Below are positions 31,313 to 39,756 of a stretch of DNA of 63,502 bases, piece after piece. The translations under genes and the position numbers were made by a program. The stretch is from SIG607 sp045537575. Its GTDB lineage: Bacteria; Bacillota; Clostridia; Oscillospirales; Acutalibacteraceae. The stretch covers positions 1 through 63,502 of the forward strand of contig JAZSPU010000008.1 of assembly GCA_045537575.1 (NCBI GenBank), written 5' to 3'. The stretch's first letter is position 1. Each line of letters begins with the position of its first letter. The notes under the pieces were generated by a model. It was not told the origin of the DNA. It made no database searches and worked only from the letters and a program-made list of their open reading frames with translations.

Positions 31313-32089
31313 TTACATATTAAGGCTTACCTCTCCTGCTTTAAGGGTGACACTGCCCTTGTCGGTGGCAAGTAATAGTCCCGCATCGTCATCAATGCCC
31401 AGCACAAAGCCGTTATATTTTTCGCCGTCCTTTGTAAAGGATACGTTTTTACCGATAAGCATTGAACGGCTTTTATAATTTTCCATATATAAAGTATCGG
31501 GAAGAATTGCATATATATCCAAAAAGCGTTTAACAAATTCTTTAATGAAATTTACGGTGATTTCCGAGGAGGGCAGAAGCTGACCGAAAACGCTTCCTGC
31601 TTTTTCTTTTATATCTTCGGGGAAGTTGCCTTTGGGGTTAAAAAGATTTACGCCTATTCCCATTATGGCATACTGTACCTTGTCTGAACTTCCCGAAAAG
31701 CCTGTTTCGGTAAGGATTCCGGCAACCTTTTTGCCGTCAAGGTAAATATCGTTTACCCATTTTATGTAGGCTTTTTTACCTGAAATAAATTCAATGCTTT
31801 CAGCGGCGGCTACTGCTGCGGCGGTGGTTATTTTGGTGCACTGCTTTGCAGTAAGGTTCGGATGAAGCAGAAAGCTTAAATAAATCCCGCTGTCTTTCGG
31901 AGAAAAGAAGCTTCTGCCCAGTCTGCCTTTTCCGCCGGTTTGCGAAAGTGCTATAACAAGAGTGTCTTCCTTTGTGTCTTTAGAAAGAATTTTGCAGTAA
32001 TCGTTAGAAGAGGTTGTTTCTTCCAAAATGACGGTGTTAACGCCCAGCTTTAGTTCTTTGTTTAGGATACCCAGTAATTTGCTTTCCAT
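31313..32089 (-). CDS. birA: Biotin--[acetyl-CoA-carboxylase] ligase
   Basis: This enzyme adenylates biotin and attaches it to carrier proteins. The product from ATG 32089 is 258 residues. Motifs are TSSNDYCK, SQTGGKGRLGRSFFSP (biotinyl-AMP loop), KWVNDIYLDGKKVAGILTE and GIGVNLFNPKG. It lacks the N-terminal helix-turn-helix of BirA repressors, so it is a monofunctional type. The longer upstream frame includes the promoter and is not used. Confidence 0.94.
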   Translation of the reverse strand: MESKLLGILNKELKLGVNTVILEETTSSNDYCKILSKDTKEDTLVIALSQTGGKGRLGRSFFSPKDSGIYLSFLLHPNLTAKQCTKITTAAAVAAAESIEFISGKKAYIKWVNDIYLDGKKVAGILTETGFSGSSDKVQYAIMGIGVNLFNPKGNFPEDIKEKAGSVFGQLLPSSEITVNFIKEFVKRFLDIYAILPDTLYMENYKSRSMLIGKNVSFTKDGEKYNGFVLGIDDDAGLLLATDKGSVTLKAGEVSLNM

Positions 32090-32140
32090 AATCGTAACCT
32101 TTCCTTTGTATAGGATATTAGGGATTAAACTTACATAATA

Positions 32141-32170
32141 AGTATATATGCAACAGTGCCTGTAAGTCAA
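32141..32170 (-). promoter_or_regulatory. Promoter TTGACT-N18-TATACT (birA)
   Basis: Minus strand -35 TTGACT (32165-32170), -10 TATACT (32141-32146). Confidence 0.65.
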
Positions 32171-32203
32171 CTTTTTAAAAAATAAAAATTTTCAAAAAAA
32201 GAC

Positions 32204-32232
32204 TTTACAATTTGAAATTTTGGTGATATAAT
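32204..32232 (+). promoter_or_regulatory. Promoter TTTACA-N17-TATAAT (surface protein)
   Basis: -35 TTTACA at 32204-32209, -10 TATAAT at 32227-32232. Confidence 0.75.
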
Positions 32233-32275
32233 ATTATCGTATTAAAATATCTCTAAAATTTTGGAGGAATAAATA

Positions 32276-32863
32276 ATGAAAAAAATACTTGCTATTATGT
32301 TAACAGTAATTCTCGCTCTTTCTTTAGCTGTTCCTGCTTTTGCTGCAAAGAGTGTCGGCGGAACTGTATATTTCGAGGTTATCGTTAATAAGCCCGATAC
32401 AAGCGAAGGCGCTGCTGACGGTGCTACTAAGAATGAAAAGGTTACCGTTAAAGAAGACGGCGAAATTGAAATTGCAATCGAACCCGTTGAAGGCGTTGAA
32501 ATTAAGTTTGAAGGTTGGTTCTTCTTCAAGCAGAACGGTTCTGCTGCTAAGGAAGGCGTTGACTACAAAATCGAATCTGTAAAGCTTTCTGACGGCACAG
32601 AAGCTAAAGAAGGCGTTGACTACAAGATCGAAGATGGTAAAGTAGTTGCTCTTAATAACGAGCTCCTTGAAGTGTCTTTCAAACCTCTTGCTGACGGTCT
32701 TCACGTTTCTGCTGATTCCGAATATGTTCCCCAGCCCGAAGATGATAAGCCTCCTGTATCTCCTCCTACCGCTGACTTCAGCATGGCAGTTGCAGGTCTT
32801 CTCTTCGCTCTTGTGGTTCTTTCCGGTGCTGCTACTGTAGTTGCTGCAAAGCGCGTACGCTAA
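32276..32863 (+). CDS. Secreted, probably sortase-anchored surface protein
   Basis: The 195-residue product has a signal peptide (cleavage after AFA, about 23), two direct KEGVDYKIE repeats (91-99 and 111-119) in an acidic beta-type region, a Pro-rich spacer, and an atypical sorting signal: SPPTAD at 162-167, a hydrophobic span (169-190) and the tail AKRVR. This matches the layout of NPXTG/SPXTG substrates except for Ala in place of Gly. Codon use is biased toward common codons, suggesting high expression. A sortase gene follows, so it is the natural substrate candidate. No homologous domain was recognised. Confidence 0.8.
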   Translation: MKKILAIMLTVILALSLAVPAFAAKSVGGTVYFEVIVNKPDTSEGAADGATKNEKVTVKEDGEIEIAIEPVEGVEIKFEGWFFFKQNGSAAKEGVDYKIESVKLSDGTEAKEGVDYKIEDGKVVALNNELLEVSFKPLADGLHVSADSEYVPQPEDDKPPVSPPTADFSMAVAGLLFALVVLSGAATVVAAKRVR

Positions 32864-32877
32864 TTTTTAAAGATTTT

Positions 32878-32906
32878 ACCTCCCGATCATTCGGGAGGTA
32901 TTTTTT
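32878..32906. terminator. Terminator after the surface-protein gene
   Basis: ACCTCCCGA and TCGGGAGGT with a 4-base loop, then T6. Confidence 0.9.
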
Positions 32907-32911
32907 GTTGT

Positions 32912-32941
32912 TTGACAATATGAATATAAATGTGGTAAAAT
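32912..32941 (+). promoter_or_regulatory. Promoter TTGACA-N18-TAAAAT (sortase-LCP)
   Basis: -35 TTGACA at 32912-32917, -10 TAAAAT at 32936-32941, about 30 bases before the sortase ATG. Confidence 0.75.
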
Positions 32942-32970
32942 GTATAAGTAATATGTAAAGGAGGAACGAT

Positions 32971-33729
32971 ATGAAAAACAAAAAAACAGTTCTTATAATA
33001 TGTATCTGCCTGTTTTTAATTGCAGTTATATGTTTCTCAGTATATGTGATTCCTCCGTTGCTTTCGGCGAAAGATACACCGCCCGATGTAAGTGATCCTT
33101 CGGTCAGCTCAGAGGAAAGCAAACCGCAGGCAGAACTTCCTGATAATCCCATTGATTTTAAAGCTCTTAAAGAAAAAAGCCCCGATATTTACGCTTGGAT
33201 AAAGGTGCCCGGCACAAAGGTTGACTATCCTGTACTGAGAAGTAACGATAAACCTGAGGACTTTTATCTTAATCACGATGAAAACGGTAAGTACAGATTT
33301 GCGGGATGTATTTATTCTCAAATGTATAACACCGATGATTTTACTGATCCTAACACTATTCTTTACGGTCATAATATGAATAACGGCTCTATGTTTGCTT
33401 CCCTTCATTCCTTCAGAAAAGCATCATTTTTTAATGAGAACAAGTATATTTATATTTATACACCGGGACATATTCTTACCTATACAATTTATTCGGCATA
33501 CCGATATGATAACAGACATATTCTTTATGCATTTGATTTCAGCAATAAACAGGTTTTTGCCGATTATATTGAAATGACAAAAAATCCAAAATCCACAATA
33601 GTTAACGTTCGTAAAGATGTTGAAGTGACGGCTGATGATAAAATTATAACACTAAGCACCTGTATTACTAACGATAACTATAGATATCTTGTTCAGGGGG
33701 TACTGACCGATGACACCCTCACAAAGTAA
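32971..33729 (+). CDS. Class B sortase
   Basis: This membrane transpeptidase cuts a sorting motif and joins the protein to peptidoglycan. The 252-residue product has an N-terminal membrane anchor (about 8-31), then the catalytic domain: His134 in LYGHNM, Cys231 in TLSTC and Arg238 in NDNYRY. The insert between (helix around NKQVFADYIEMTKNP) is typical of class B. GGAGG precedes ATG by 7 bases. The end overlaps the LCP gene by 20 bases. Confidence 0.93.
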   Translation: MKNKKTVLIICICLFLIAVICFSVYVIPPLLSAKDTPPDVSDPSVSSEESKPQAELPDNPIDFKALKEKSPDIYAWIKVPGTKVDYPVLRSNDKPEDFYLNHDENGKYRFAGCIYSQMYNTDDFTDPNTILYGHNMNNGSMFASLHSFRKASFFNENKYIYIYTPGHILTYTIYSAYRYDNRHILYAFDFSNKQVFADYIEMTKNPKSTIVNVRKDVEVTADDKIITLSTCITNDNYRYLVQGVLTDDTLTK

Positions 33730-34753
33730 AAAAACAAAAAAGACCTTACTAATAGTTTTGTGTTGCTTTTTAGGTATTTTGCTCGTTGTGGCAGGCACAG
33801 TGGGGTATTTATGGTTTTCGGGCAAAAGAGGACTTTTTAAAAATGACGGCACCATTATTTCGGATATAGGCGTTGAGGCTATAATAAATGAAGATAATAC
33901 CGTTGTTTACGGTGGTAAGGTTTATACGTATAATGAAAATGTAACTGCAATACTATGTATGGGCATTGATGACACAAAGAGAATGTCAGGCGGCGAATAC
34001 GTTACAGGCAATGCAGGACAGGCCGATGCTCTTTATCTGATGGCTATTGATACCAAAAGCGGAAAAACTGTAGTTGTTGGTATTCCCAGAGATACTTATA
34101 CCGATATAAGCTTATATTCAAAAAGCGGTAACTACATTGGAATTGAAAAGAAGCAGATATGCCTTGCTTATGCTTACGGTGACGGTAAAGAAAAAAGCTG
34201 TGAAAATACGGTGGACAGCGTTTCTAATCTTCTTTATGGTATGCCAATAAATTCCTATTTTGCTGTAGATTCAAAAGCAATTTCCAAATTGCATAATGCA
34301 GTGGGTACTATAACCGTTGTTCCAAATGAAACCTTGACAGTAGGTGGAGTGACCTATTATAAAAATGTTCCTGCAAAGCTTTATGGCAGCAACGTTTTTT
34401 CCTATCTTCAGGTAAGAAATCAGGAAACTGCTGATGCAAGTTATCTTCGAATGGAAAGACAGCTTGATTATATAAATAAATACTCTGCCGCGGTGATAGA
34501 AAAAACAAAAAGTGATATTACCTTCCCCGTAAAACTTTACGGTAAGGTTCAAAAAAATGCGGTAACAAATCTAGATGCAGGAAAAATCAGTTATCTTGTA
34601 ACAAGTGTTGTAAGCAGTAAAAAAACCGCTTCTCTTGAATTTATTTCCCTTAAGGGAGAACAGATAATAGGAGATGGCGGCTATGCAGAATTTTATCCCG
34701 ATGAAACTTCTCTTTTCGAAGCGGTGCTTAAACTGTATTATACAGAACAATAA
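33710..34753 (+). CDS. LCP (LytR-CpsA-Psr) family transferase
   Basis: LCP enzymes transfer polyprenyl-linked glycopolymers such as teichoic acid or capsule to peptidoglycan. The 347-residue product has one N-terminal membrane span (about 10-30) and an outer LCP domain with GQADALYLMAIDTKSGKTVVVGIPRDTYTDI and, further on, the Arg-rich helix DASYLRMERQLDYI. The gene starts within the last 20 bases of the sortase gene (CAGGGGG upstream), so both belong to one cell-wall attachment operon. Confidence 0.92.
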   Translation: MTPSQSKKTKKTLLIVLCCFLGILLVVAGTVGYLWFSGKRGLFKNDGTIISDIGVEAIINEDNTVVYGGKVYTYNENVTAILCMGIDDTKRMSGGEYVTGNAGQADALYLMAIDTKSGKTVVVGIPRDTYTDISLYSKSGNYIGIEKKQICLAYAYGDGKEKSCENTVDSVSNLLYGMPINSYFAVDSKAISKLHNAVGTITVVPNETLTVGGVTYYKNVPAKLYGSNVFSYLQVRNQETADASYLRMERQLDYINKYSAAVIEKTKSDITFPVKLYGKVQKNAVTNLDAGKISYLVTSVVSSKKTASLEFISLKGEQIIGDGGYAEFYPDETSLFEAVLKLYYTEQ

Positions 34754-34786
34754 AAAAACTTGGAGTGAAAACTCCAAGTTTTTTAT
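34752..34786. terminator. Bidirectional terminator
   Basis: AAACTTGGAGT/ACTCCAAGTTT with a GAAA loop and T run. Confidence 0.9.
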
Positions 34787-35437
34787 TTAGATAATAGCTT
34801 CTTCGGTTTTTGTTTCTTCCTCTGAGTCTTTCGGCTCTATTTCTTTTTCTGCCGCATTTTCTTCTTGCTGTGCTTCTTCGCGGATTAAAACCAGAAGATT
34901 ATATTGAGAAATTTTATATTCATACCATACGTATTCAACCATAAAGGTTGCCAGATATACGAAGGGGAATAGAATCAACGAAAAGATTGCTCCGAAAAGG
35001 AAATTGGGAAGCTCAGCATCAAAGAGTAATTCCGAACCGATATTTACGTTGCTTATCATAGAACTGCTCAAAAATCCTACAGCTAAAACTATTGCAAATA
35101 TAAGTGCGTAAACAAATGCGTTAAAGCGATAAAATTTGTTTCGCTGTTTCTTATCACTTTTTGTGTTGCCGGTAGGAAGGGGTTCGCCCTTTGTATCAAG
35201 AGGAATTTCGCTTTTTGAAAATAACTTTCTGAAAATTCCGTAAACAGCGGGAATAAGGAACAGTAAAATTACTTCCCAGGTGCATACCTCGTGCAATACC
35301 TTTATTTTATAGGTGATTTCGGCTATGATAAACAAATAACAAAAACCGAGAGTATAAAGGGCCGCAAGATTACCGCTATTTTTTATAGCTTGTTTTGCCC
35401 GTTTCTTCTTTCTTAAAATTTTATTGAGTCTATTCAT
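34787..35437 (-). CDS. Four-span membrane protein of unknown function
   Basis: The product from ATG 35437 is 216 residues: a basic N-terminus (KILRKKKRAKQAIK), four likely membrane spans in two pairs (about 28-75 and 110-175), and an acidic, Glu-rich C-terminal tail. I do not recognise the family with confidence; small DUF membrane proteins of this shape often sit beside PadR-type regulators, but none is here. It lies between the LCP gene (convergent) and the hydrolase gene and has its own promoter. Confidence 0.75.
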   Translation of the reverse strand: MNRLNKILRKKKRAKQAIKNSGNLAALYTLGFCYLFIIAEITYKIKVLHEVCTWEVILLFLIPAVYGIFRKLFSKSEIPLDTKGEPLPTGNTKSDKKQRNKFYRFNAFVYALIFAIVLAVGFLSSSMISNVNIGSELLFDAELPNFLFGAIFSLILFPFVYLATFMVEYVWYEYKISQYNLLVLIREEAQQEENAAEKEIEPKDSEEETKTEEAII

Positions 35438-35478
35438 TTTATTCTTTTCTCCTCGAAAACGAACTTTAAGTATAATAC

Positions 35479-35507
35479 ATTGTATCATACTATTTTTAAA
35501 ATAGCAA
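35479..35507 (-). promoter_or_regulatory. Promoter TTGCTA-N17-TACAAT
   Basis: Minus strand -35 TTGCTA (35502-35507), -10 TACAAT (35479-35484). Confidence 0.5.
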
Positions 35508-35514
35508 ATAGAAT

Positions 35515-36423
35515 TTACAGAAAGGAAATTATATCTGAAATTACTTCCTGTTTACAGTAATCGTTAAGAATTTCGTGACGGGCGTCTTTATATAACTTAA
35601 GTGTGACGTCGTATCTTTGTTCTTTTTGAAGTTTTTTGTAAACCTTTTTTATTCCCTTTGAATATTCGCCTACAGGGTCGTTTTCTCCCGACGTTATCAG
35701 TATTTTTGAACCTTCGGGGAGGGTTTTATACCAACCTTTTTGGTTTGCCATTTTGTTTAATCTTATAAGGTCGTTCATAGCTGATACGCTGAACTTAAAG
35801 GTACAGTATTTGTCTTTTGCATATTTTTCTTTGTTTGAGTCTTCTTTGCTCAGCCATGCGTAAGAGGAGTTTTCGTCTTTGAATTTTTTGTTGTAGGCGC
35901 CGAAGGCTATAGAGTAAATAAGTTCGGAAACGTAGCGATCTCCCTTTATTTTGCAAAGAAGTTTTGTTAAAAGAAGTCCTATATCGGCGGCAGGATTACC
36001 GTATCCGCTTCCCATCATTATATAGCTGTCAAGATGTTTGCCATATTGACTTAAATAGAGTCTTGTTATAAAGGAACCCATACTGTGACCGAGTAATATA
36101 TGCTTTTTGTTGGGATAACATTTGTCGGCTGCTCTGTAAACCCGTTCTATATCGTCAATAAGATATTTATAACCGTCCTTTTGAGCAATAAAGCCCAAAT
36201 CCTCTTCCTTTGCTGTTCTTCCGTGTCCTAAATGGTCGTGAATAATGCAAAAATAACCCGCGTCGCAAACAGCCTCAAGTAATTCGTCATATCTTTCAAG
36301 ATGCTCGGTCATTCCGTGAACAGCCTGAAAAATTCCCAAAGGCTCACCGTTTGGAATATATATTTTTACGTTAAGGGTGTTAAGGTTGTCGCTTGAAGGG
36401 ATTTTTATGTATTCTTTTTTCAT
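35515..36423 (-). CDS. Alpha/beta hydrolase, monoacylglycerol-lipase-like
   Basis: The product from ATG 36423 is 302 residues. Motifs are QAVHGMTEHLERYDE (oxyanion region), HDHLGHGRT, the nucleophile elbow GHSMGS, and the catalytic Asp/His near SGENDPVGE and DARHEILND. This is the serine-aminopeptidase/lysophospholipase subgroup (Hydrolase_4), cytoplasmic esterases that release glycerol or fatty acid. It overlaps the glpK stop by 4 bases (ATGA), so lipid-derived glycerol use is a sensible role. Confidence 0.9.
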   Translation of the reverse strand: MKKEYIKIPSSDNLNTLNVKIYIPNGEPLGIFQAVHGMTEHLERYDELLEAVCDAGYFCIIHDHLGHGRTAKEEDLGFIAQKDGYKYLIDDIERVYRAADKCYPNKKHILLGHSMGSFITRLYLSQYGKHLDSYIMMGSGYGNPAADIGLLLTKLLCKIKGDRYVSELIYSIAFGAYNKKFKDENSSYAWLSKEDSNKEKYAKDKYCTFKFSVSAMNDLIRLNKMANQKGWYKTLPEGSKILITSGENDPVGEYSKGIKKVYKKLQKEQRYDVTLKLYKDARHEILNDYCKQEVISDIISFL

Positions 36424-37913
36424 AGGCTTTCCTCCCAATGCTTTGCGCGATCTACTGCGCGTTTCCAGTTTTTAACTATATTTTCCCGTTCTTCTTGCTT
36501 TAATTGGGGTACAAAAAGGGTGGAGCTACTCATTATAGCCTTTAATTCATCGGTATCCTTCCAAAAGCCAACGGCAAGACCTGCAAGAAAAGCGGCGCCT
36601 AAAGCGGTTGCCTCTCCTAAGGCGGCTCGTTCAATATTTATTCCCGAAATATCTGATTGAATCTGCATAAGCAGATTATTTGCGCTTGCTCCGCCGTCAA
36701 CCTTTAAAACAGAGATTTTAGTGTCGGGGATTTCCTTTATGGATAAAAGTAAATCGTTTGTCTGATAGGCAATTGCTTCAAGACAGGCTCTTATAATATG
36801 ATTTCTGCCTGTTCCTCGGGTTAGTCCCACAATAGTGCCTCTTGCATACATATCCCAGTAGGGTGCGCCAAGACCTGCAAAGGCAGGAACGACGTAAACG
36901 CCGCCGCTGTCCTTTACCTTTTTTGCGAAATATTCGCTGTCCTTGGATTCGTCGATAAGCCCCATTTCATCCCTTAACCATTGAATTAAAGCGCCTCCTA
37001 CAAAAACGCTTCCTTCAAAGGCGTATTGAACGGGGGTTCCTTTGGGAGTGGCGGCAATGGTGGTCAGCATACCCTCATTATCGGTGCGGCAAAGGTTTCC
37101 GCTGTTCATAAGTAAAAAGCAACCTGTACCGTAGGTGTTTTTTGCTTCGCCTTTATTAAAACAGCATTGACCGAAAAGGGCGGCTTGTTGGTCGCCTGCA
37201 ATAGAGCAAATGGGAATTTCACATCCCATAAAATTTATGTGCGTATAGATTTCGCTGCTGCTTAATACCTTGGGCAAAAGTGAAGCAGGAATATCAAATT
37301 CCTTTAAAAGTCTTTCGTCCCAACACAAATTTTTAATATCAAAAAGCATTGTTCGGGAAGCGTTTGTATAGTCGGTAATATGAAGCCTTCCGCCTGTTAA
37401 TTTATAAATAAGCCAGGTGTCGATAGTGCCGAAAAGAAGTTCGCCCTTTTCCGCCTTTTCTCTTGCGCCCTCTACGTTATCAAGTATCCAACGGATTTTT
37501 CCTGCAGAAAAGTAAGCGTCAATTAAAAGTCCCGTGGTGTCCTTTACGTATTTGCTTAGTCCTCTTGCCTTAAGCTCTTCGCAAAAGGGGGCGGTGCGTC
37601 GGCATTGCCATACAATAGCATTATAGATGGGTTTGCCTGTGTTTTTATCAAAGCAAACAGTAGTTTCGCGTTGATTTGTTATTCCTATAGCGGCAATTTC
37701 GTCGGGAGATATACCGCCTTTAAGTACAGCCTCGGTCATGGTAGCATACTGACTTGCATAAATCTCCATCGGGTCTTGCTCAACGTAACCGGGACTGGGG
37801 TAAATTTGAGTAAATTCCTTTTGGGCGGTGCTGACAATATTACCGTTTCTGTCAAAAATTATGGAGCGTGTACTTGTAGTGCCTTCATCAAGTGCTAAAA
37901 TATACTTTTTCAT
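36420..37913 (-). CDS. glpK: Glycerol kinase
   Basis: GlpK phosphorylates glycerol to glycerol 3-phosphate. The 497-residue product has the FGGY signatures: LALDEGTTSTRSIIFD at the N-terminus, QRETTVCFD, GDQQAALFGQ and VDGGASANNLLMQIQSD. The length is standard. The hydrolase gene downstream and the GDPD gene at 38946 suggest local collection of glycerol from lipids. Confidence 0.96.
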   Translation of the reverse strand: MKKYILALDEGTTSTRSIIFDRNGNIVSTAQKEFTQIYPSPGYVEQDPMEIYASQYATMTEAVLKGGISPDEIAAIGITNQRETTVCFDKNTGKPIYNAIVWQCRRTAPFCEELKARGLSKYVKDTTGLLIDAYFSAGKIRWILDNVEGAREKAEKGELLFGTIDTWLIYKLTGGRLHITDYTNASRTMLFDIKNLCWDERLLKEFDIPASLLPKVLSSSEIYTHINFMGCEIPICSIAGDQQAALFGQCCFNKGEAKNTYGTGCFLLMNSGNLCRTDNEGMLTTIAATPKGTPVQYAFEGSVFVGGALIQWLRDEMGLIDESKDSEYFAKKVKDSGGVYVVPAFAGLGAPYWDMYARGTIVGLTRGTGRNHIIRACLEAIAYQTNDLLLSIKEIPDTKISVLKVDGGASANNLLMQIQSDISGINIERAALGEATALGAAFLAGLAVGFWKDTDELKAIMSSSTLFVPQLKQEERENIVKNWKRAVDRAKHWEESL

Positions 37914-38008
37914 AAACCGCGCCTCTCTTTTTTACTTGCTTTTTCTAACTATAGATATTATACTATATTTTTAGAAAATATTCTACATAAAAAATGTGAG
38001 TGAAAAAT

Positions 38009-38926
38009 ATGAAATTCAAAAATTTAAAGGGATGTATTATACTCCTTTTGGCGTCAATTATATGGGGCTTTGCTTTTGTCTTTCAGGATATGGTTTCTGA
38101 TACCGTTGAGCCCTTTACCCTTAATGCTATGCGTTCCTACGTGGGCGGATTTGCGCTTTTGCTTCTTTCCTTTGTTGTTTCAAAAATAAAGAAGCAACCT
38201 CTTGTTCCAAAGGAAAAAAAGGATAGAAAAAGCCTTCTTATAACGGGAATTATCTGCGGTGCCTTTTTGTGTGTTGCTACAAATTTTCAGCAGTTCGGCA
38301 TTGCCGCCTATCCCGTAGAAGCCGCCGCCAGCGCCCGTTCGGGCTTTTTAACGGCAATGTATATACTCTTTGTGCCGATTTTCAGTATATTCCTTAAAAA
38401 ACGCCCTGCCTTTACGGTGCTTATTGCGGTGGTTATTGCAGTATTTGGACTTTACTTCTTGTGCTTTGCAAACGGGGTTAGCGGAGTTTACGGCGGAGAC
38501 GGAATTGTTCTTATTTGCGCCGTTGCTTTCGCACTTCATATTATATGTGTTGATACTTTAGGACAAAAGGTTGACGGGGTTAAGCTTTCCTGTGTTCAAT
38601 TTTTTGTCTGCGCGATTTTATCAACTGTGCTTATGTTTATTTTTGAAGCCCCCACAATAGAAAATATTATAAAGGGATTAGGCCCGATTTTGTATCTGGG
38701 TATTATGAGCAGCGGTGTTGCCTATACTCTGCAAATAATAGGACAGCAACAGTGCGAAAACTCCACCGTATCCTCTATTGCAATGAGCTTTGAATCGGTA
38801 TTTGCCGCCCTTGGCGGAGCCGTTTTTGGCGATATACTTACCAAAAAAGAAATAATCGGCTGTGTAATAATGTTTGCCGCTATAATTATTTCCCAATTGC
38901 CAACTAAAAAGATGAGTAAAAATTAA
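38009..38926 (+). CDS. EamA/DMT-family transporter
   Basis: The product from ATG 38009 is 305 residues with ten likely membrane spans in two EamA repeats (LKGCIILLLASIIWGFAFVFQD, and GGDGIVLICAVAFALHIICVD). It begins like the RhaT/YdcZ-type drug/metabolite exporters. The substrate is not readable from sequence. It is single-gene, convergent with the GDPD gene. Confidence 0.87.
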   Translation: MKFKNLKGCIILLLASIIWGFAFVFQDMVSDTVEPFTLNAMRSYVGGFALLLLSFVVSKIKKQPLVPKEKKDRKSLLITGIICGAFLCVATNFQQFGIAAYPVEAAASARSGFLTAMYILFVPIFSIFLKKRPAFTVLIAVVIAVFGLYFLCFANGVSGVYGGDGIVLICAVAFALHIICVDTLGQKVDGVKLSCVQFFVCAILSTVLMFIFEAPTIENIIKGLGPILYLGIMSSGVAYTLQIIGQQQCENSTVSSIAMSFESVFAALGGAVFGDILTKKEIIGCVIMFAAIIISQLPTKKMSKN

Positions 38927-38950
38927 AGCGCGGGAAACCGCGCTTTTATT
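38925..38950. terminator. Bidirectional terminator
   Basis: AAAGCGCGG and CCGCGCTTT with a GAAA tetraloop. It overlaps the EamA stop. Confidence 0.85.
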
Positions 38951-39755
38951 TTTTTGGTATGTAATCTTCGAAAATAAAGGTATTAAAATCTTCTTTACAG
39001 TCATCCTCTTGTTTTTGGCTTCTAAAGGTCCAACCTACAGGAAAGGCGCCTAATTTTTTCACAAGCTTAAAGGGAAGATAGTTTTTACCCCATTGATCAT
39101 AAGAAACAAAATCAGGACGGGAGAGGAAATTGAAGATAAGTGTTCCTGCAACTATTTTAATAAAGCCTTCGCCCTTGAATGCCGAGGAAAGCTGTCCGCG
39201 GCAGATTTTTTTATTATGCTTTTTGTACCAACGAAGGATTTGCGGGTGAAAGGACTGAACAAAGTAAAGCCCTTTATAATTTTCTAAAATTTCATTTGCT
39301 TTTTGGCAAAGTTCTTTAGTGTTGCCTTCGTACTTAAACTCAATAAGTAACGGAACTTTGCCGTCAACCACCTCTAAACATTCCTTTAGGGTGGGGATTC
39401 TTTCATCTGTATTTAAAAGGCGAAGCTCCTTTATTTCGCCTAAAGTCATATCCTTTATCTTTTTATTTATACCGCACATACGGGAAATGTTGTCATCGTG
39501 AAAAACAACCACTTCGCCGTCTTTAGTTAAATGAATATCATTTTCAATAGCAAAGCCGTTATTTACCGCTTCTTTAAAGGCTAAAAGGCTGTTTTCGGGA
39601 ATACCGTTATCGTTACTGTGCAGACCGCGGTGGGCAATATGAAGCCCCTTTAAATACTTTAATTTGCTGTGATTTCTTCGGGAGGGAAAAATCGCCCAAA
39701 TATAAAAAACTACTAAAAAAAGCAAAACAGAAACTATGATTATTAATGCTACCAT
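38946..39755 (-). CDS. Glycerophosphodiester phosphodiesterase
   Basis: The enzyme splits glycerophosphodiesters into glycerol 3-phosphate and an alcohol. The product from ATG 39755 is 269 residues (GGAGG six bases upstream). One N-terminal membrane span (about 3-22) anchors the domain outside or at the membrane. Catalytic motifs are HIAHRGLHSNDNGIPENSL, ENDIHLTKDGEVVVFHDD and LLIEFKYEG. It begins one base after the MFS gene ends, so the two are co-expressed. Confidence 0.93.
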   Translation of the reverse strand: MVALIIIVSVLLFLVVFYIWAIFPSRRNHSKLKYLKGLHIAHRGLHSNDNGIPENSLLAFKEAVNNGFAIENDIHLTKDGEVVVFHDDNISRMCGINKKIKDMTLGEIKELRLLNTDERIPTLKECLEVVDGKVPLLIEFKYEGNTKELCQKANEILENYKGLYFVQSFHPQILRWYKKHNKKICRGQLSSAFKGEGFIKIVAGTLIFNFLSRPDFVSYDQWGKNYLPFKLVKKLGAFPVGWTFRSQKQEDDCKEDFNTFIFEDYIPKK

Positions 39756-39756
39756 T

